From NCBI GenBank assembly GCA_963788225.1, contig CAWBGI010000002.1, positions 930,001-994,000 on the forward strand: a stretch of DNA of 64,000 nt, read 5' to 3'. The stretch comes from Sulfotelmatobacter sp963788225 (lineage in GTDB: Bacteria; Acidobacteriota; Terriglobia; Terriglobales; Acidobacteriaceae). Shown piece after piece: positions 34,446 through 43,319 of this stretch. The position numbers were made by a program, and so were the translations under genes. Below the pieces are notes generated by a model, which saw only the letters and a list, made by a program, of their open reading frames with translations, was not told the DNA's origin and made no database searches. Each line of letters opens with the position of its first letter. The first letter of the stretch is position 1.

Positions 34446-34479
34446 CTAGCTGATGGCTGACGGCTGACGGCTGAGAGTT
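34446..34479 (-). repeat. Period-7 micro-repeat, single arm
   Basis: Plus-strand words AGCTGAT, GGCTGAC, GGCTGAC, GGCTGAG lie between the two minus-strand membrane genes. No complementary arm is seen. Confidence 0.65.
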
Positions 34480-34482
34480 GGT

Positions 34483-34902
34483 TCATTGCTTTTTCCCTAT
34501 GGCAATGTGGTAGGCATCGGCCACCGCAATGAAGTTCAATAGTCCAGCGACAATCATGAACTTGGTTCCATAATCAGCGATGGCGAAGGCGACCGCGCCC
34601 TGGCCCCAGTTCATAGCGAGGGTCACAATGTACAATCCGCCCGCGCCCAGGTCGCCGATGAATCCAAGAATGTCGAGGATATCTCCACCGTTCGCTTTGT
34701 AGATGTGGCCTTGCATCATTAAGCCAAGCACGAACAGGGTTCCGATGGAGATGAGCAGCAGGAAACCGCGAATCCAGCGCCTCTGGATGATGTGGCCCGC
34801 ACCGGGAATCAGCCAGCCCACAGCGGGCGCGATAACAGACATCGTGCCCGCGGCCTGCGCCGGCTCGGTCGCTTTGGCTTTAGCAGCAGTCGGATTTGCC
34901 AT
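34483..34902 (-). CDS. DUF6677-like membrane protein
   Basis: A 139-residue protein with an Ala/Lys-rich cytoplasmic start and about four membrane segments. The motif VGWLIPGAGHIIQRRWIRGFLLL at residues 28-50 resembles DUF6677 and the related TM2-like proteins of Acidobacteriota. The function is unknown. Its start codon overlaps the stop of the M24 peptidase gene by one base (TGATG), so the two are translated together. Confidence 0.8.
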   Translation of the reverse strand: MANPTAAKAKATEPAQAAGTMSVIAPAVGWLIPGAGHIIQRRWIRGFLLLISIGTLFVLGLMMQGHIYKANGGDILDILGFIGDLGAGGLYIVTLAMNWGQGAVAFAIADYGTKFMIVAGLLNFIAVADAYHIAIGKKQ

Positions 34903-36074
34903 CAGATCGTCACAATCTCACGCTGAATGTTGCCCGTAACTTCCGCCGATTTGGGCCGGACCAGCATGTTGACCTCGCTGCGCACGCCGAACTCGGGCAA
35001 ATAAATCCCGGGCTCGATGGAGAAGCAGGAGTTGGGGAGAATCTGGCGCTCGTCGTGAATTTCCAGATCGTCCATGTTGGCTCCGTTGGAATGGACGTCG
35101 GTGCCGATGGAATGTCCGGTGCGGTGAATAAAATATTCCCCGTAACCTTTTTGCTTGATGTGGTTGCGGGTGGCGCGATCGACTTCCCATCCGGCGAGGC
35201 GGCGTCCGGCGCTGATTGCGTCGGTCACGGTCTTCACGCCTGCATCGCGTGCGTCGCGCACAATTTCGAACACCTCGCGCATGCGGCCCGATGGAGCTGC
35301 GCCCACGAAGCCCATCCAGGTAATGTCGTAATACACTGCGCCGGGACTGTCTTTTTTACCCCACACGTCGAGCAGTACCAGATCGCCCTCGCGAATGGGA
35401 ACCGGATGATCGGCACGAGGCTCGTAGTGCGGGTTCCCAGCATTGGCATTGACGGCCACGATCGGCGGGTCGTCGGTCAGGAGGTTCTCGCGGCGAAACG
35501 CTTCCATAAACCAGTTTTGGATTGCATACTCCGTGGTTCCACCGTTGCGGCTTCGCTGCCCGATTTCCTTGAACGCCGCTGCCACGATTGAATCTACGCT
35601 GTCGCGAGCGGCAAAGTGCGTCTTGATCTGCTCTTCGCTCCAGGTCGCTTCGAACTGGGCGACCAGGTCGGCGGAGCTGACGACGTTCTTACCGAGGCCG
35701 CGCAGCAGTTCGATGGTGCCGGCATCGACCAGAGAAATTGTGAAGACGATATTGTTCGGCGAATACTGCATCGCGATGTCGCGGTACGGCGCGAGCATCG
35801 ACTTCAGGCTGTCGAACAGCTCCTGCCATCCCGAATACTGGCGCTTGCTGCCGGGCATCGTGTCGAGGTGACCGGCTTCAATTTTGTGAACCAGCTTTAC
35901 GGGTTCGCCCTGCGCCGGCACCAGATAAAACCAGCGCCTCGTGACCATGAGATTCGCGGGCAGGCCGAGCACTCGGTAAGCGATCGGATCACGATGATGG
36001 TGGTCGTAGAACAGCCACGCATCGATGTTGCGTTCGCGCAGCGCTGATTGGATGGCAGCCAGTTCCATGGGCAA
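34902..36074 (-). CDS. M24-family Xaa-Pro aminopeptidase-like protein
   Basis: A 390-residue pita-bread metallopeptidase with a creatinase-like N-terminal domain. The metal ligands are recognisable in DLVLLDVWG, AVYYDITW, HRTGHSIGTDVH, FSIEPGIYLPEFG and VRSEVNML. It probably removes N-terminal residues before proline or cleaves short peptides in the cytoplasm. No signal peptide is seen. The next two small membrane genes follow on the same strand. Confidence 0.92.
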   Translation of the reverse strand: MPMELAAIQSALRERNIDAWLFYDHHHRDPIAYRVLGLPANLMVTRRWFYLVPAQGEPVKLVHKIEAGHLDTMPGSKRQYSGWQELFDSLKSMLAPYRDIAMQYSPNNIVFTISLVDAGTIELLRGLGKNVVSSADLVAQFEATWSEEQIKTHFAARDSVDSIVAAAFKEIGQRSRNGGTTEYAIQNWFMEAFRRENLLTDDPPIVAVNANAGNPHYEPRADHPVPIREGDLVLLDVWGKKDSPGAVYYDITWMGFVGAAPSGRMREVFEIVRDARDAGVKTVTDAISAGRRLAGWEVDRATRNHIKQKGYGEYFIHRTGHSIGTDVHSNGANMDDLEIHDERQILPNSCFSIEPGIYLPEFGVRSEVNMLVRPKSAEVTGNIQREIVTI

Positions 36075-36191
36075 ACCTCTATTGTAAACAATGAGAAGGA
36101 TTTGGGCGAATCGAAGCCGAGGACCGGAGCAGAGAGACGCATTCGAAAGCGCATTCGCATGCGGCTGTCTCTTGTTACACTATGGCGCTAG

Positions 36192-37385
36192 ATGGCTACG
36201 ATAGCCGAACCCGTGGTTGCGCCGGCGGTTACGAAGCGCGTCCGCATCGAATCGATCGACGTGGTTCGCGGTGTCATTATGATTCTCATGGCGCTCGATC
36301 ACGCACGTGATTTCTTCGGCAATTCCGGCTTCAACCCCACCGATCCCGCCAACACGACGATCCCTCTGTTCTTCACGCGCTGGATCACGCATTTCTGCGC
36401 ACCCGTTTTCTTTCTTCTCACTGGCACGGGCGCATATCTTTCGTTGGGCAAGAAAACCAAAAGCGAGTTGTCGCGGTTTCTATTCACGCGCGGTCTCTGG
36501 CTGATCTTTCTGGAACTCACAGTAACGCGCTGTCTCGGCTGGCAGTTTAACTTCGACTACCACGTGACGCTGCTTCTGGTTTTGTGGGCCTTGGGTTGGG
36601 CGATGATTACACTCTCGGGTCTGGTCTATCTGCCGGCTTGGGCCGTGACAACGTTCGGCATCGTGATGATCGCGACTCACAACCTGCTCGACTCGGTGCA
36701 ATCTTCAAACCCGCTTTGGACCGTCCTGCACTCGCCTGGGTTCATCTTGAACAGTGCCGGGCGCATCATCTTTGTGACTTATGCGCTGATTCCTTGGATC
36801 GGAGTTACAGCGGCGGGATACGGCCTGGGACAGATCTATCGCTGGCCATCCGAACGCCGCAGGGCGTTTCTGCTACCGCTGGGCATTGGCATGACTGCTG
36901 GATTCTTGGTTTTGCGCGGCATCAATGTTTACGGAGATCCGCTGCCCTGGAGCACGCAAAGGTCCTCAGCCTTCACCGCGCTTTCATTCTTGAATACCAC
37001 GAAATACCCGCCATCGCTGCTGTACCTGCTGATGACGCTGGGCCCGGCCCTGCTTTTCCTATGGGCGGTTGATGCCGGAACGCCGCGATGGTTGCGGCCG
37101 GCACTCATTATCGGCAAAGTGCCGATGTTCTACTATTTGCTGCACATACCTCTCATTCATCTACTCGCGATTGCCGTGTGCTACGCGCGCTACGGACAGG
37201 TGCACTGGATGTTCGAATCGTCGAACCTCAGTCAATTTCCCATCACCAAGCCGCCGGGATGGGGATACTCGCTGCCGATTATTTATTTCGTATGGGCTGT
37301 GGTGGTGATTACGCTGTATCCGCTCTGCCGCTGGTTTGCAGAGTTGAAGCGGCGACGCAGCGATGCCTGGCTGAGTTATTTCTGA
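36192..37385 (+). CDS. DUF1624/heparan-alpha-glucosaminide acetyltransferase-like membrane protein
   Basis: A 397-residue protein with about ten membrane segments. The N-terminal motif RIESIDVVRGVIMILMALDHARDFF is the hallmark of the DUF1624/HGSNAT-like and acyltransferase-like group. RWITHFCAPVFFLLTGTGAYL follows. Members may transfer acyl groups across the membrane, but the bacterial substrates are mostly unknown. The 3' end overlaps the convergent AlkD-like gene by 10 nt. Confidence 0.88.
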   Translation: MATIAEPVVAPAVTKRVRIESIDVVRGVIMILMALDHARDFFGNSGFNPTDPANTTIPLFFTRWITHFCAPVFFLLTGTGAYLSLGKKTKSELSRFLFTRGLWLIFLELTVTRCLGWQFNFDYHVTLLLVLWALGWAMITLSGLVYLPAWAVTTFGIVMIATHNLLDSVQSSNPLWTVLHSPGFILNSAGRIIFVTYALIPWIGVTAAGYGLGQIYRWPSERRRAFLLPLGIGMTAGFLVLRGINVYGDPLPWSTQRSSAFTALSFLNTTKYPPSLLYLLMTLGPALLFLWAVDAGTPRWLRPALIIGKVPMFYYLLHIPLIHLLAIAVCYARYGQVHWMFESSNLSQFPITKPPGWGYSLPIIYFVWAVVVITLYPLCRWFAELKRRRSDAWLSYF

Positions 37386-38152
37386 AGCAGAATTCTTTTT
37401 TTCACAACTGGCGGCAGAGTCTCGCAGGCCGTGCGCAACACTAAGCGTGGTGCATGTTCGCGAATCTTCATCAGATATGGAACTGTCCGCTTGGAATCGA
37501 ATTTCGCCGTCTCGCGCAGAAGCCAGCCTAATCCCTTCTGGACCATGTCATCGCTATCCATGAGAAGCATGTTCGATAGCCTTGTGACATCGGGGAAGAA
37601 CATTCTTGCGCGCGCTCCGCGAATGAGCGCCACGCAGGCGGCGCGGCGACGCCATCGATTTGGCGATTTTGCCCAGCGGAAGACAGCTTTTGCGCGTGTG
37701 GGCTTGGCCGCGACCATCGGCGCGATCAAGTAGTGCACCAGTCCATCGTGATCCGCCCAACTGCCGATGCGATCGAGCCAGGATTCGAAGCGCTTGAACT
37801 CGGGGTCACCGAATTCGGCGTCGAGTTTCTCCAGCAGGAAGACGGCCGCAATTTTCTCTTCCAGCACTGAACCGGAGAAGAGATGATCTGCAACCTCCAC
37901 CAGAAAATTCAGCCCGCGCTCTTTTCTCACTTCCAACCGAAACCGGAAGACGGCGCGGCGCAAGTCTGCCATATACCAGCCATGCGATTTGATTTCCTCT
38001 TTGAAGAACCACTGCACGCCCGCGGCATGTTCGGCGGAACCGCCGTCTCTCAGCGCGCGGCGGATCTGTGCGGCGACTTCCGCGGGCGAGGTTGTCAACT
38101 GAGTCGCTGCGGGGCGAGTCTTGGAACGGCCGGCCGTGACGTCGCGTTTCAT
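37376..38152 (-). CDS. AlkD-like DNA alkylation repair protein
   Basis: A 258-residue all-helical HEAT-like protein of the AlkD superfamily, which excises alkylated bases. WLDRIGSWADHDGLVHYLIAPM and KSPNRWRRRAACVALIRGAR match conserved helices, and QKGLGWLLRETAKFD is the typical C-terminal block. Whether the catalytic Asp is present cannot be settled without alignment. It overlaps the POT transporter gene by 4 nt on the same strand. Confidence 0.85.
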   Translation of the reverse strand: MKRDVTAGRSKTRPAATQLTTSPAEVAAQIRRALRDGGSAEHAAGVQWFFKEEIKSHGWYMADLRRAVFRFRLEVRKERGLNFLVEVADHLFSGSVLEEKIAAVFLLEKLDAEFGDPEFKRFESWLDRIGSWADHDGLVHYLIAPMVAAKPTRAKAVFRWAKSPNRWRRRAACVALIRGARARMFFPDVTRLSNMLLMDSDDMVQKGLGWLLRETAKFDSKRTVPYLMKIREHAPRLVLRTACETLPPVVKKRILLQK

Positions 38153-39546
38153 TTCGCGGAAGGTGAGTTCACTCTGAAATATCTGTCATACAGCCAGAGC
38201 AGAGCCGTCGTCACCACGCCTACGCCGCTAACGGTCCACCAGATGCGCCCCGGTTGATGCGTGACCTCCCCGAAGTGGTGCAGCAGTGTGCCGCCGAACC
38301 ATCCCCCTATCAGTGAGCCAATCCCGATCGGCATGAACGCAAACCCCATGTAGGTTCCCTGCTGTCCCGGAGGTGCGAGCAGCGCGATGTACTCGTAGTA
38401 GCGCGGCTGCTGGATGATCTCGCCGAGCGCCAGAACAAATATCGAGAGAATCGCTCCCCAGACCGTCGGCCGCAAGACAAGGATCAGCCACGAAACCGAA
38501 GTGATGAGAGTGCCTAGGATGACGGCCTGAAACGCCGGAATCTTGCGCGTGAGGAAATTTACCGCGAGAGTGAGACAAATCACAGTCAGGCCGTCAGTAA
38601 CCAAAATGATTTCAACATCTGCATGAGGATTGATGTAGCCATGAAGGTAGCCAGGCAAACTGATGTACTGTTGCCAGAAAACGATCCAGTAGCCGGTGAA
38701 GAGCACGAGGAACCACATGAAACGGCTGATCCCCGCCAGCACCAGCGCGAGGAGCCCGACCCAAATCCACCAGGGCACGGCAAAGCTGGGATAGATCCAC
38801 AGCGCGATGCGGAGAACCAGCGCGATCATCAGCACGGGCAAAACCAGCCGGTAGTTGCCGACTACCACGCAGAAGTTCCGGGCGACAGTTGCAATCGAAG
38901 GTGGAGGCGCATCTCCGGCCTGGCGCGGTTCGCGGAAGAAAAGCAGAACGACAAAGAACATCGCGAAAACGCTGAGTGCGGCAACCCGATAAACGCCCTC
39001 GACTCCGAGATGACGATGCGCCCAGGACGCGAAATAAGGTCCGGCCGCGCCGCCGATGTTGACCATGGTGTAGTAAATCGAATATCCGATGGAGCGGACA
39101 TTCGGCTTGGAGGCGCGCGCCGTGGTGCCGACCACGCAGGGTTTCACCAGCGAGATGCCGAGCGCCGGCAGGATGAGAATGAACCCGACAAACAAACTGA
39201 GCGGCACAGTGTTGCGGACGGGAGCAAGCCAGGATGCTCCGATGGAACCGATCAGGAAATACGCGGTTGCCAGAATGAGGTAGGCCATCGACAGAGCGCG
39301 CCGAAAGCCCAGGCGATCGGCGGCCGCTCCGCCGAAGATGGCGAGAAACCATACCATGCCGCCGAAGATGCCAGTGAGCGTTCCAGTCTGCTCGGTAGAA
39401 AAATTCAGCCGCTCTTGCAGGTACAAGGCAAGAGAAGCGAAAGCGCCGTAGTAGGAAAGCCGCTCGAAGATCTCGCTGATGTTGGCGACCCAGAAGGGAC
39501 GCTCGAAGCCGGTACGAATTTCCTGCAAGCGTTCGGAAAAGCTCAA
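38149..39546 (-). CDS. POT-family (proton-dependent oligopeptide) transporter
   Basis: A 465-residue MFS protein with about twelve membrane segments. EIFERLSYYGAFASLALYLQ matches the ExxERFxYYG motif of POT transporters that couples protons to di- and tripeptide uptake. GGAAADRLGFRRAL is the MFS loop. The C-terminal half includes QQGTYMGFAFMPIGIGSLIGGW. The gene precedes and overlaps the AlkD-like gene. Confidence 0.88.
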   Translation of the reverse strand: MSFSERLQEIRTGFERPFWVANISEIFERLSYYGAFASLALYLQERLNFSTEQTGTLTGIFGGMVWFLAIFGGAAADRLGFRRALSMAYLILATAYFLIGSIGASWLAPVRNTVPLSLFVGFILILPALGISLVKPCVVGTTARASKPNVRSIGYSIYYTMVNIGGAAGPYFASWAHRHLGVEGVYRVAALSVFAMFFVVLLFFREPRQAGDAPPPSIATVARNFCVVVGNYRLVLPVLMIALVLRIALWIYPSFAVPWWIWVGLLALVLAGISRFMWFLVLFTGYWIVFWQQYISLPGYLHGYINPHADVEIILVTDGLTVICLTLAVNFLTRKIPAFQAVILGTLITSVSWLILVLRPTVWGAILSIFVLALGEIIQQPRYYEYIALLAPPGQQGTYMGFAFMPIGIGSLIGGWFGGTLLHHFGEVTHQPGRIWWTVSGVGVVTTALLWLYDRYFRVNSPSAK

Positions 39547-39652
39547 GAGTGGCTCCCTGGTGAATCGTGTGGAATGTGGACGCGGGCACTTTCTTCGACT
39601 ACGTTCAGGACAGGCTTGCCCGCGTTCGTTTCCGTCTTACGTCAGCGCGCGT

Positions 39653-39964
39653 TTACATCCCAATGTGCTTCCGGACTTCTTCAGCTGAGAGTCCGGTAAC
39701 GCGAATCACTTTTTCGCGCCTGCTCTGACCGGAGGCAATGGTAACGGAAGATCGCGGCACGTTCAAAAGTTTTGCGAAGAATTCGATGCAGGCGTCGTTG
39801 GCGCGGCCCTCGACGGGAGGTGATGTCAGAGACAGCTTGAGCGCGTCGCCAAACTCTCCGGTGATGGCGTTCTTCTTTGCCTTGGGATGGACTTTAACTG
39901 CGAACGTCACCCCGCCCGCGAACTCTTGAATGGGGATCACGAGTTCCTTCCCAGAGAAAACCAT
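39653..39964 (-). CDS. DUF167/YggU-family protein
   Basis: From ATG 39964 (MVFSGKELVIPIQEF) a 103-residue protein of the YggU family, a small alpha/beta fold of unknown role. VKVHPKAKKNAITGEFGDALKLSLTSPPVEGRANDACIEFFAKLLNV is the family core. Longer readings upstream run through the next gene in another frame and are not used. The start overlaps the 3' end of the upstream membrane gene by 28 nt. Confidence 0.9.
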   Translation of the reverse strand: MVFSGKELVIPIQEFAGGVTFAVKVHPKAKKNAITGEFGDALKLSLTSPPVEGRANDACIEFFAKLLNVPRSSVTIASGQSRREKVIRVTGLSAEEVRKHIGM

Positions 39965-40275
39965 ATTTCGGCGAGCAGGAGGGTTCCAACGAGAAGGATT
40001 TGCGGATGTTGCAGCGTGCGCGACTTTCCAATGCTGGCCATCAGCGCAATCACGAATACAAGCATCGTTGCGTTCGCAGTGATGCAAGACAGCTTCAGGC
40101 CTTTTATTCCGCGGCCGTTGCGAACGCGCAACAGATTCAACAAGGCCGCGAACAGCAAAGCCAGGCCCGTGCCGAAAATCCAGATTCTTCCGGTGTAAGT
40201 TTTGGGCACGAGCAGGCAGTTGACGATTGCTAGAACGAAAAGCGCGCCCGCGAAAAGCGTATCGAAGATTCTCAC
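39937..40275 (-). CDS. Small four-helix membrane protein
   Basis: A 112-residue hydrophobic protein with four likely membrane segments (TLFAGALFVLAIVNCLL, IWIFGTGLALLFAALLNLL, ANATMLVFVIALMASI and ILLVGTLLLAEIWFSL). No family was recognised. It lies between yggS and yggU, and genes for small membrane proteins (YggT) are common in this place in other bacteria, although YggT motifs are not evident. It overlaps the YggU gene by 28 nt. Confidence 0.7.
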   Translation of the reverse strand: MRIFDTLFAGALFVLAIVNCLLVPKTYTGRIWIFGTGLALLFAALLNLLRVRNGRGIKGLKLSCITANATMLVFVIALMASIGKSRTLQHPQILLVGTLLLAEIWFSLGRNS

Positions 40276-40326
40276 AGCCTCTGTGATCCGGTGTGCGGAG
40301 TTTACCTTGAATCTGGCGAAGCGTTG

Positions 40327-41031
40327 TTAAGGTTTTGTTCTTTCTCCGAAGATAGCCGTGCCCACGCGCACGCAGCTCGATCCCTCTTCGATTGCGACCT
40401 CGAAATCGTGCGACATGCCCATGGAAAGCTGGTCCATAGCGATGGCGGGGAGCCTGCGGGCGGCGATCGTATCGCGCAACTCGCGCAGCTTTCGGAAGTA
40501 AGGCCGTGCTCCTTCGGGATCGTCAGTAAACGGAGGCACGGTCATCAGCCCGCGGAACCACAGCGCGTCCAGGCGGGGCGCCGCCATCAGCAATTCCTCG
40601 AGCGCAGTCGAGTCTGGCGGCACGCCACTCTTCGCGGCCTCGCCGCCGACATTGATTTCGATAAGCACCTCCAATTTCTTGCCCAGGGCACGGGCGGCCG
40701 CGTCCAATTTCTCCGCCAGTTTGAGAGAATCAACCGAATCCACGGCACGAAACAACTCCGCAGTCTTTGCAGCTTTGTTCGTCTGCAGGTGGCCGATCAT
40801 GTGCCATTCCGCGGCGCGCAACTCTTGAACCGCCGCGACCTTGCCGGCAAACTCCTGCACGCGATTCTCTCCGAACAGGCGCTGTCCCGCGTCGTAAGCT
40901 TCGCGGATGGGCTCCGGCGGCTGCGTCTTGCTGACGGCCATCAGCGCAATGTCGTCAACGTTGCGTCCAGCGCGGCGTGCGGCATTGGCAATACGCTCCC
41001 GCACCGCGGCGATATTTTCGGAGATCGACAT
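40327..41031 (-). CDS. YggS/PLPBP pyridoxal-phosphate homeostasis protein
   Basis: A 234-residue TIM-barrel protein related to alanine racemase that binds PLP and keeps vitamin B6 and amino-acid pools in balance. The PLP lysine lies in LMAVSKTQP (about residue 35), and GENRVQEFAGK, WHMIGHLQTNKA and LSMGMSHDFEVAIEEGSSCVRVGTAIFG are the conserved blocks. It opens a unit with a small membrane protein and YggU. Confidence 0.95.
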   Translation of the reverse strand: MSISENIAAVRERIANAARRAGRNVDDIALMAVSKTQPPEPIREAYDAGQRLFGENRVQEFAGKVAAVQELRAAEWHMIGHLQTNKAAKTAELFRAVDSVDSLKLAEKLDAAARALGKKLEVLIEINVGGEAAKSGVPPDSTALEELLMAAPRLDALWFRGLMTVPPFTDDPEGARPYFRKLRELRDTIAARRLPAIAMDQLSMGMSHDFEVAIEEGSSCVRVGTAIFGERTKP

Positions 41032-41041
41032 AGAAACACTA

Positions 41042-41113
41042 AACCACGAAGGGCACGAAGTTGCACAAAGGAAATCGGGGATCCCTTCGTGTTCCTTCGT
41101 GCCCTTCGTGGTT
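41042..41113. repeat. Period-9 inverted micro-repeat array between yggS and the OPT gene
   Basis: Left arm: ACCACGAAG, GGCACGAAG, TTGCACAAAG. The right arm, CTTCGTGTTC, CTTCGTGCC, CTTCGTGGTT, is the reverse complement. The outer arms AACCACGAAGGGCACGAAG pair perfectly. Confidence 0.88.
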
Positions 41114-41121
41114 GAACGAAG

Positions 41122-43173
41122 TTACATAATCGCCGTCGGAGGCGCCGGCTCATCCGGACTGCCGGCGTTGGCCAGCGGTACCCGCACCATCACGAGTATG
41201 AGCACGGCCAGCGCAGCCAGCGCGACCCAGAACGATGGCGTCCAATGGACCAGCGTCACGTCTTTGCCCGATCCCACGAGTCCTGCAATCACCAGGCCGC
41301 AGAGCGCCTCGCCCGCGATCAGACCGGAAGCAGTGAGCACGCCTGCGTTCTCCACTCGCGCCTTTTGCGCATCGTTGTAACCGCGGCGGTCGCGCAGTTT
41401 GTCGGTGATCCAGCGGATCACGCCGCCCAGGAAAATCGCAAACGTGGTCCCCAGCGGCAGATACATTCCGACCGCGAACAACATCACGCTCCTCACTTCG
41501 ATCATGATCATTGCAATACCGAGCAAGATCCCCACAATCACTAGCGGCCAAGCCATGTCGCCGCCGACAATTCCCTTGGAGAGCATGGCCATCAATCCAG
41601 CCTGCGGTGCGGGCAGCGCCGCGCTGCCAAAGTGGTAAGCCCGGTCGAGCACCGCCAGAGGAATGAACAGCACCAGCGATGCGACCACGATGCCCAGCAA
41701 ATCTCCGATCTGCATCTTGGAGGGCGTGCCGCCGAGGATGTGGCCGACTTTCAAATCCTGTAGCATCTCGCCCGCGACAGCGGAGGACACGCAGACCACG
41801 GCCGCCACTCCCAACACAGCCGCCACGCCTCCCGTTCCCGAAACGCCCAGCGCTACCATCAAGAGCGCAGCAATCACCAACGTGCACAGCGTCAGCCCCG
41901 ACACAGGGTTATTCGACGACCCAATGAGGCCCACCAAGTTGCCAGAAACCGCGGCGAAGAAAAAGCCCAAGACGATCATCACCAGCGCGGCCACCACCGA
42001 AGCAGTAATGACTTGCGAACTCGATAGATTTCCTGCTCCCCCAATGAAATAGTAATAAAGCGCGATCATCGCCACGAACACGAGCGCTATCCCGGAAAAG
42101 ATCGCCTTCGACGGAAGATCGCGGTCCGTCCGACTCGTGGCCTCGTGCGCCGCGGCCGACTTCTTCAGATCAGAAACGGCGCGTGCCATCCCCGCACCCA
42201 ATTGTTTACGCATTTTGAACAAAGTGTAGGTAGCTCCCACCAGCATTCCGCCTACCGCGATGGGACGAACAATCGAATAGTAAATCGCGCCCGCCAGCAG
42301 GGGCCACGCCAGAGTTTGCCCGGCGGGCTGTGCCGCCTGAATGTACGGACCAACGGTGAAGGTTAGGAGCGGAACCAGCAAACCCCAGGCCAGCACACCT
42401 CCCGCAAAATTGAGCGCCGCCAACCGTGGACCAATGATATAGCCGACGCCGAGATACGCTGGACTGATGTCGGGTGCCGTAAGCAGCGTCGCACCTCCAG
42501 TGATCGTCGTTGCCACATTCGGATTCGTGCCGGTGCGCAGAAGCAGCTTCTTGCCGAGCGCGCTGATGGTGACCGGAAAAGTGTTGTTCGCCGAGAAAAC
42601 ATTGACCGCGCCCAGCAGGTACATCAGCCCGCCAAAGCCCATGTTGGCGAACAGAATCTTCGCGGCCTTGGCGCCCTGCTGTCCGGCCTTGTGAATTTCA
42701 GATGCAGCCACTGATTCCGGATAAGGAAGGTCGGGGTCTTCCACCATCACGCGCCGCAGTAACGTAACAAAAAGAATTCCCAGGGTGCCGCCGATCATCA
42801 TCAGCGCGACCGAGTTCCAATATTTCTCGCGAGTCAGCCCCGGCCACAATCCCGCCATCACGAACGCTGGGATCGTGAACACCGCGCCCGCCGCCACCGA
42901 CTCGCCAATCGAGCCGACGGTTCGCGCGATGTTCTCTTCCAGCAGAGATCCTTTCATCAGCCGCAGCAGCGCCATGCCGATTACTGCCGCTGGATACGTA
43001 GCTGCAATGGTCATCCCGGCCTTTAGCCCGAGGTAGGCATTGGCCGACCCCAGAATCGCCGTCATCACCAACCCAATGAGCAGGGCGCGGAAGGTGAACT
43101 CCTTCATCTCCATGGTTTCGGGAACGTAGGGAACATGTTTCTTGGCAGGAACAGGCGGGGCCACCGGGCTCAT
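41122..43173 (-). CDS. OPT-family oligopeptide transporter
   Basis: A 683-residue membrane protein with about 15-16 hydrophobic segments. The N-terminal MKEFTFRALLIGLVMTAILGSANAYLGLKAGMTIAATYPAAVIGMALL is the OPT hallmark. The family imports small peptides or metal chelates by proton symport. Later blocks include LPYPESVAASEIHKAGQQG and PDISPAYLGVGYIIGPRLA. It stands alone on the minus strand, next to an IS256-type element. Confidence 0.93.
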   Translation of the reverse strand: MSPVAPPVPAKKHVPYVPETMEMKEFTFRALLIGLVMTAILGSANAYLGLKAGMTIAATYPAAVIGMALLRLMKGSLLEENIARTVGSIGESVAAGAVFTIPAFVMAGLWPGLTREKYWNSVALMMIGGTLGILFVTLLRRVMVEDPDLPYPESVAASEIHKAGQQGAKAAKILFANMGFGGLMYLLGAVNVFSANNTFPVTISALGKKLLLRTGTNPNVATTITGGATLLTAPDISPAYLGVGYIIGPRLAALNFAGGVLAWGLLVPLLTFTVGPYIQAAQPAGQTLAWPLLAGAIYYSIVRPIAVGGMLVGATYTLFKMRKQLGAGMARAVSDLKKSAAAHEATSRTDRDLPSKAIFSGIALVFVAMIALYYYFIGGAGNLSSSQVITASVVAALVMIVLGFFFAAVSGNLVGLIGSSNNPVSGLTLCTLVIAALLMVALGVSGTGGVAAVLGVAAVVCVSSAVAGEMLQDLKVGHILGGTPSKMQIGDLLGIVVASLVLFIPLAVLDRAYHFGSAALPAPQAGLMAMLSKGIVGGDMAWPLVIVGILLGIAMIMIEVRSVMLFAVGMYLPLGTTFAIFLGGVIRWITDKLRDRRGYNDAQKARVENAGVLTASGLIAGEALCGLVIAGLVGSGKDVTLVHWTPSFWVALAALAVLILVMVRVPLANAGSPDEPAPPTAIM

Positions 43174-43308
43174 GAGTAAGGTCCTCGTAAAGGATGATTC
43201 GATTGAGAATAACGTGCTTGCCTAACTTATTCAAAACGCTGGACGGCGGCACGTTAGCACGCGGGCGGTCTGCTTTACAAGTGGGATGCGGGTTCCGGCG
43301 TGGGCACT

Positions 43309-43319
43309 ACCGGCGACGA
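43309..43319 (+). repeat. Left direct repeat flanking the IS256-type element
   Basis: ACCGGCGACGA, identical to 44604-44614. IS256-family target duplications are usually 8-9 bp; the extra bases may be chance or part of the ends. Confidence 0.75.

Noticed and set aside
38623..39699. 358-codon plus-strand frame opposite the POT transporter
   Set aside because: It is hydrophilic and low in complexity, an antisense shadow of a membrane protein gene.
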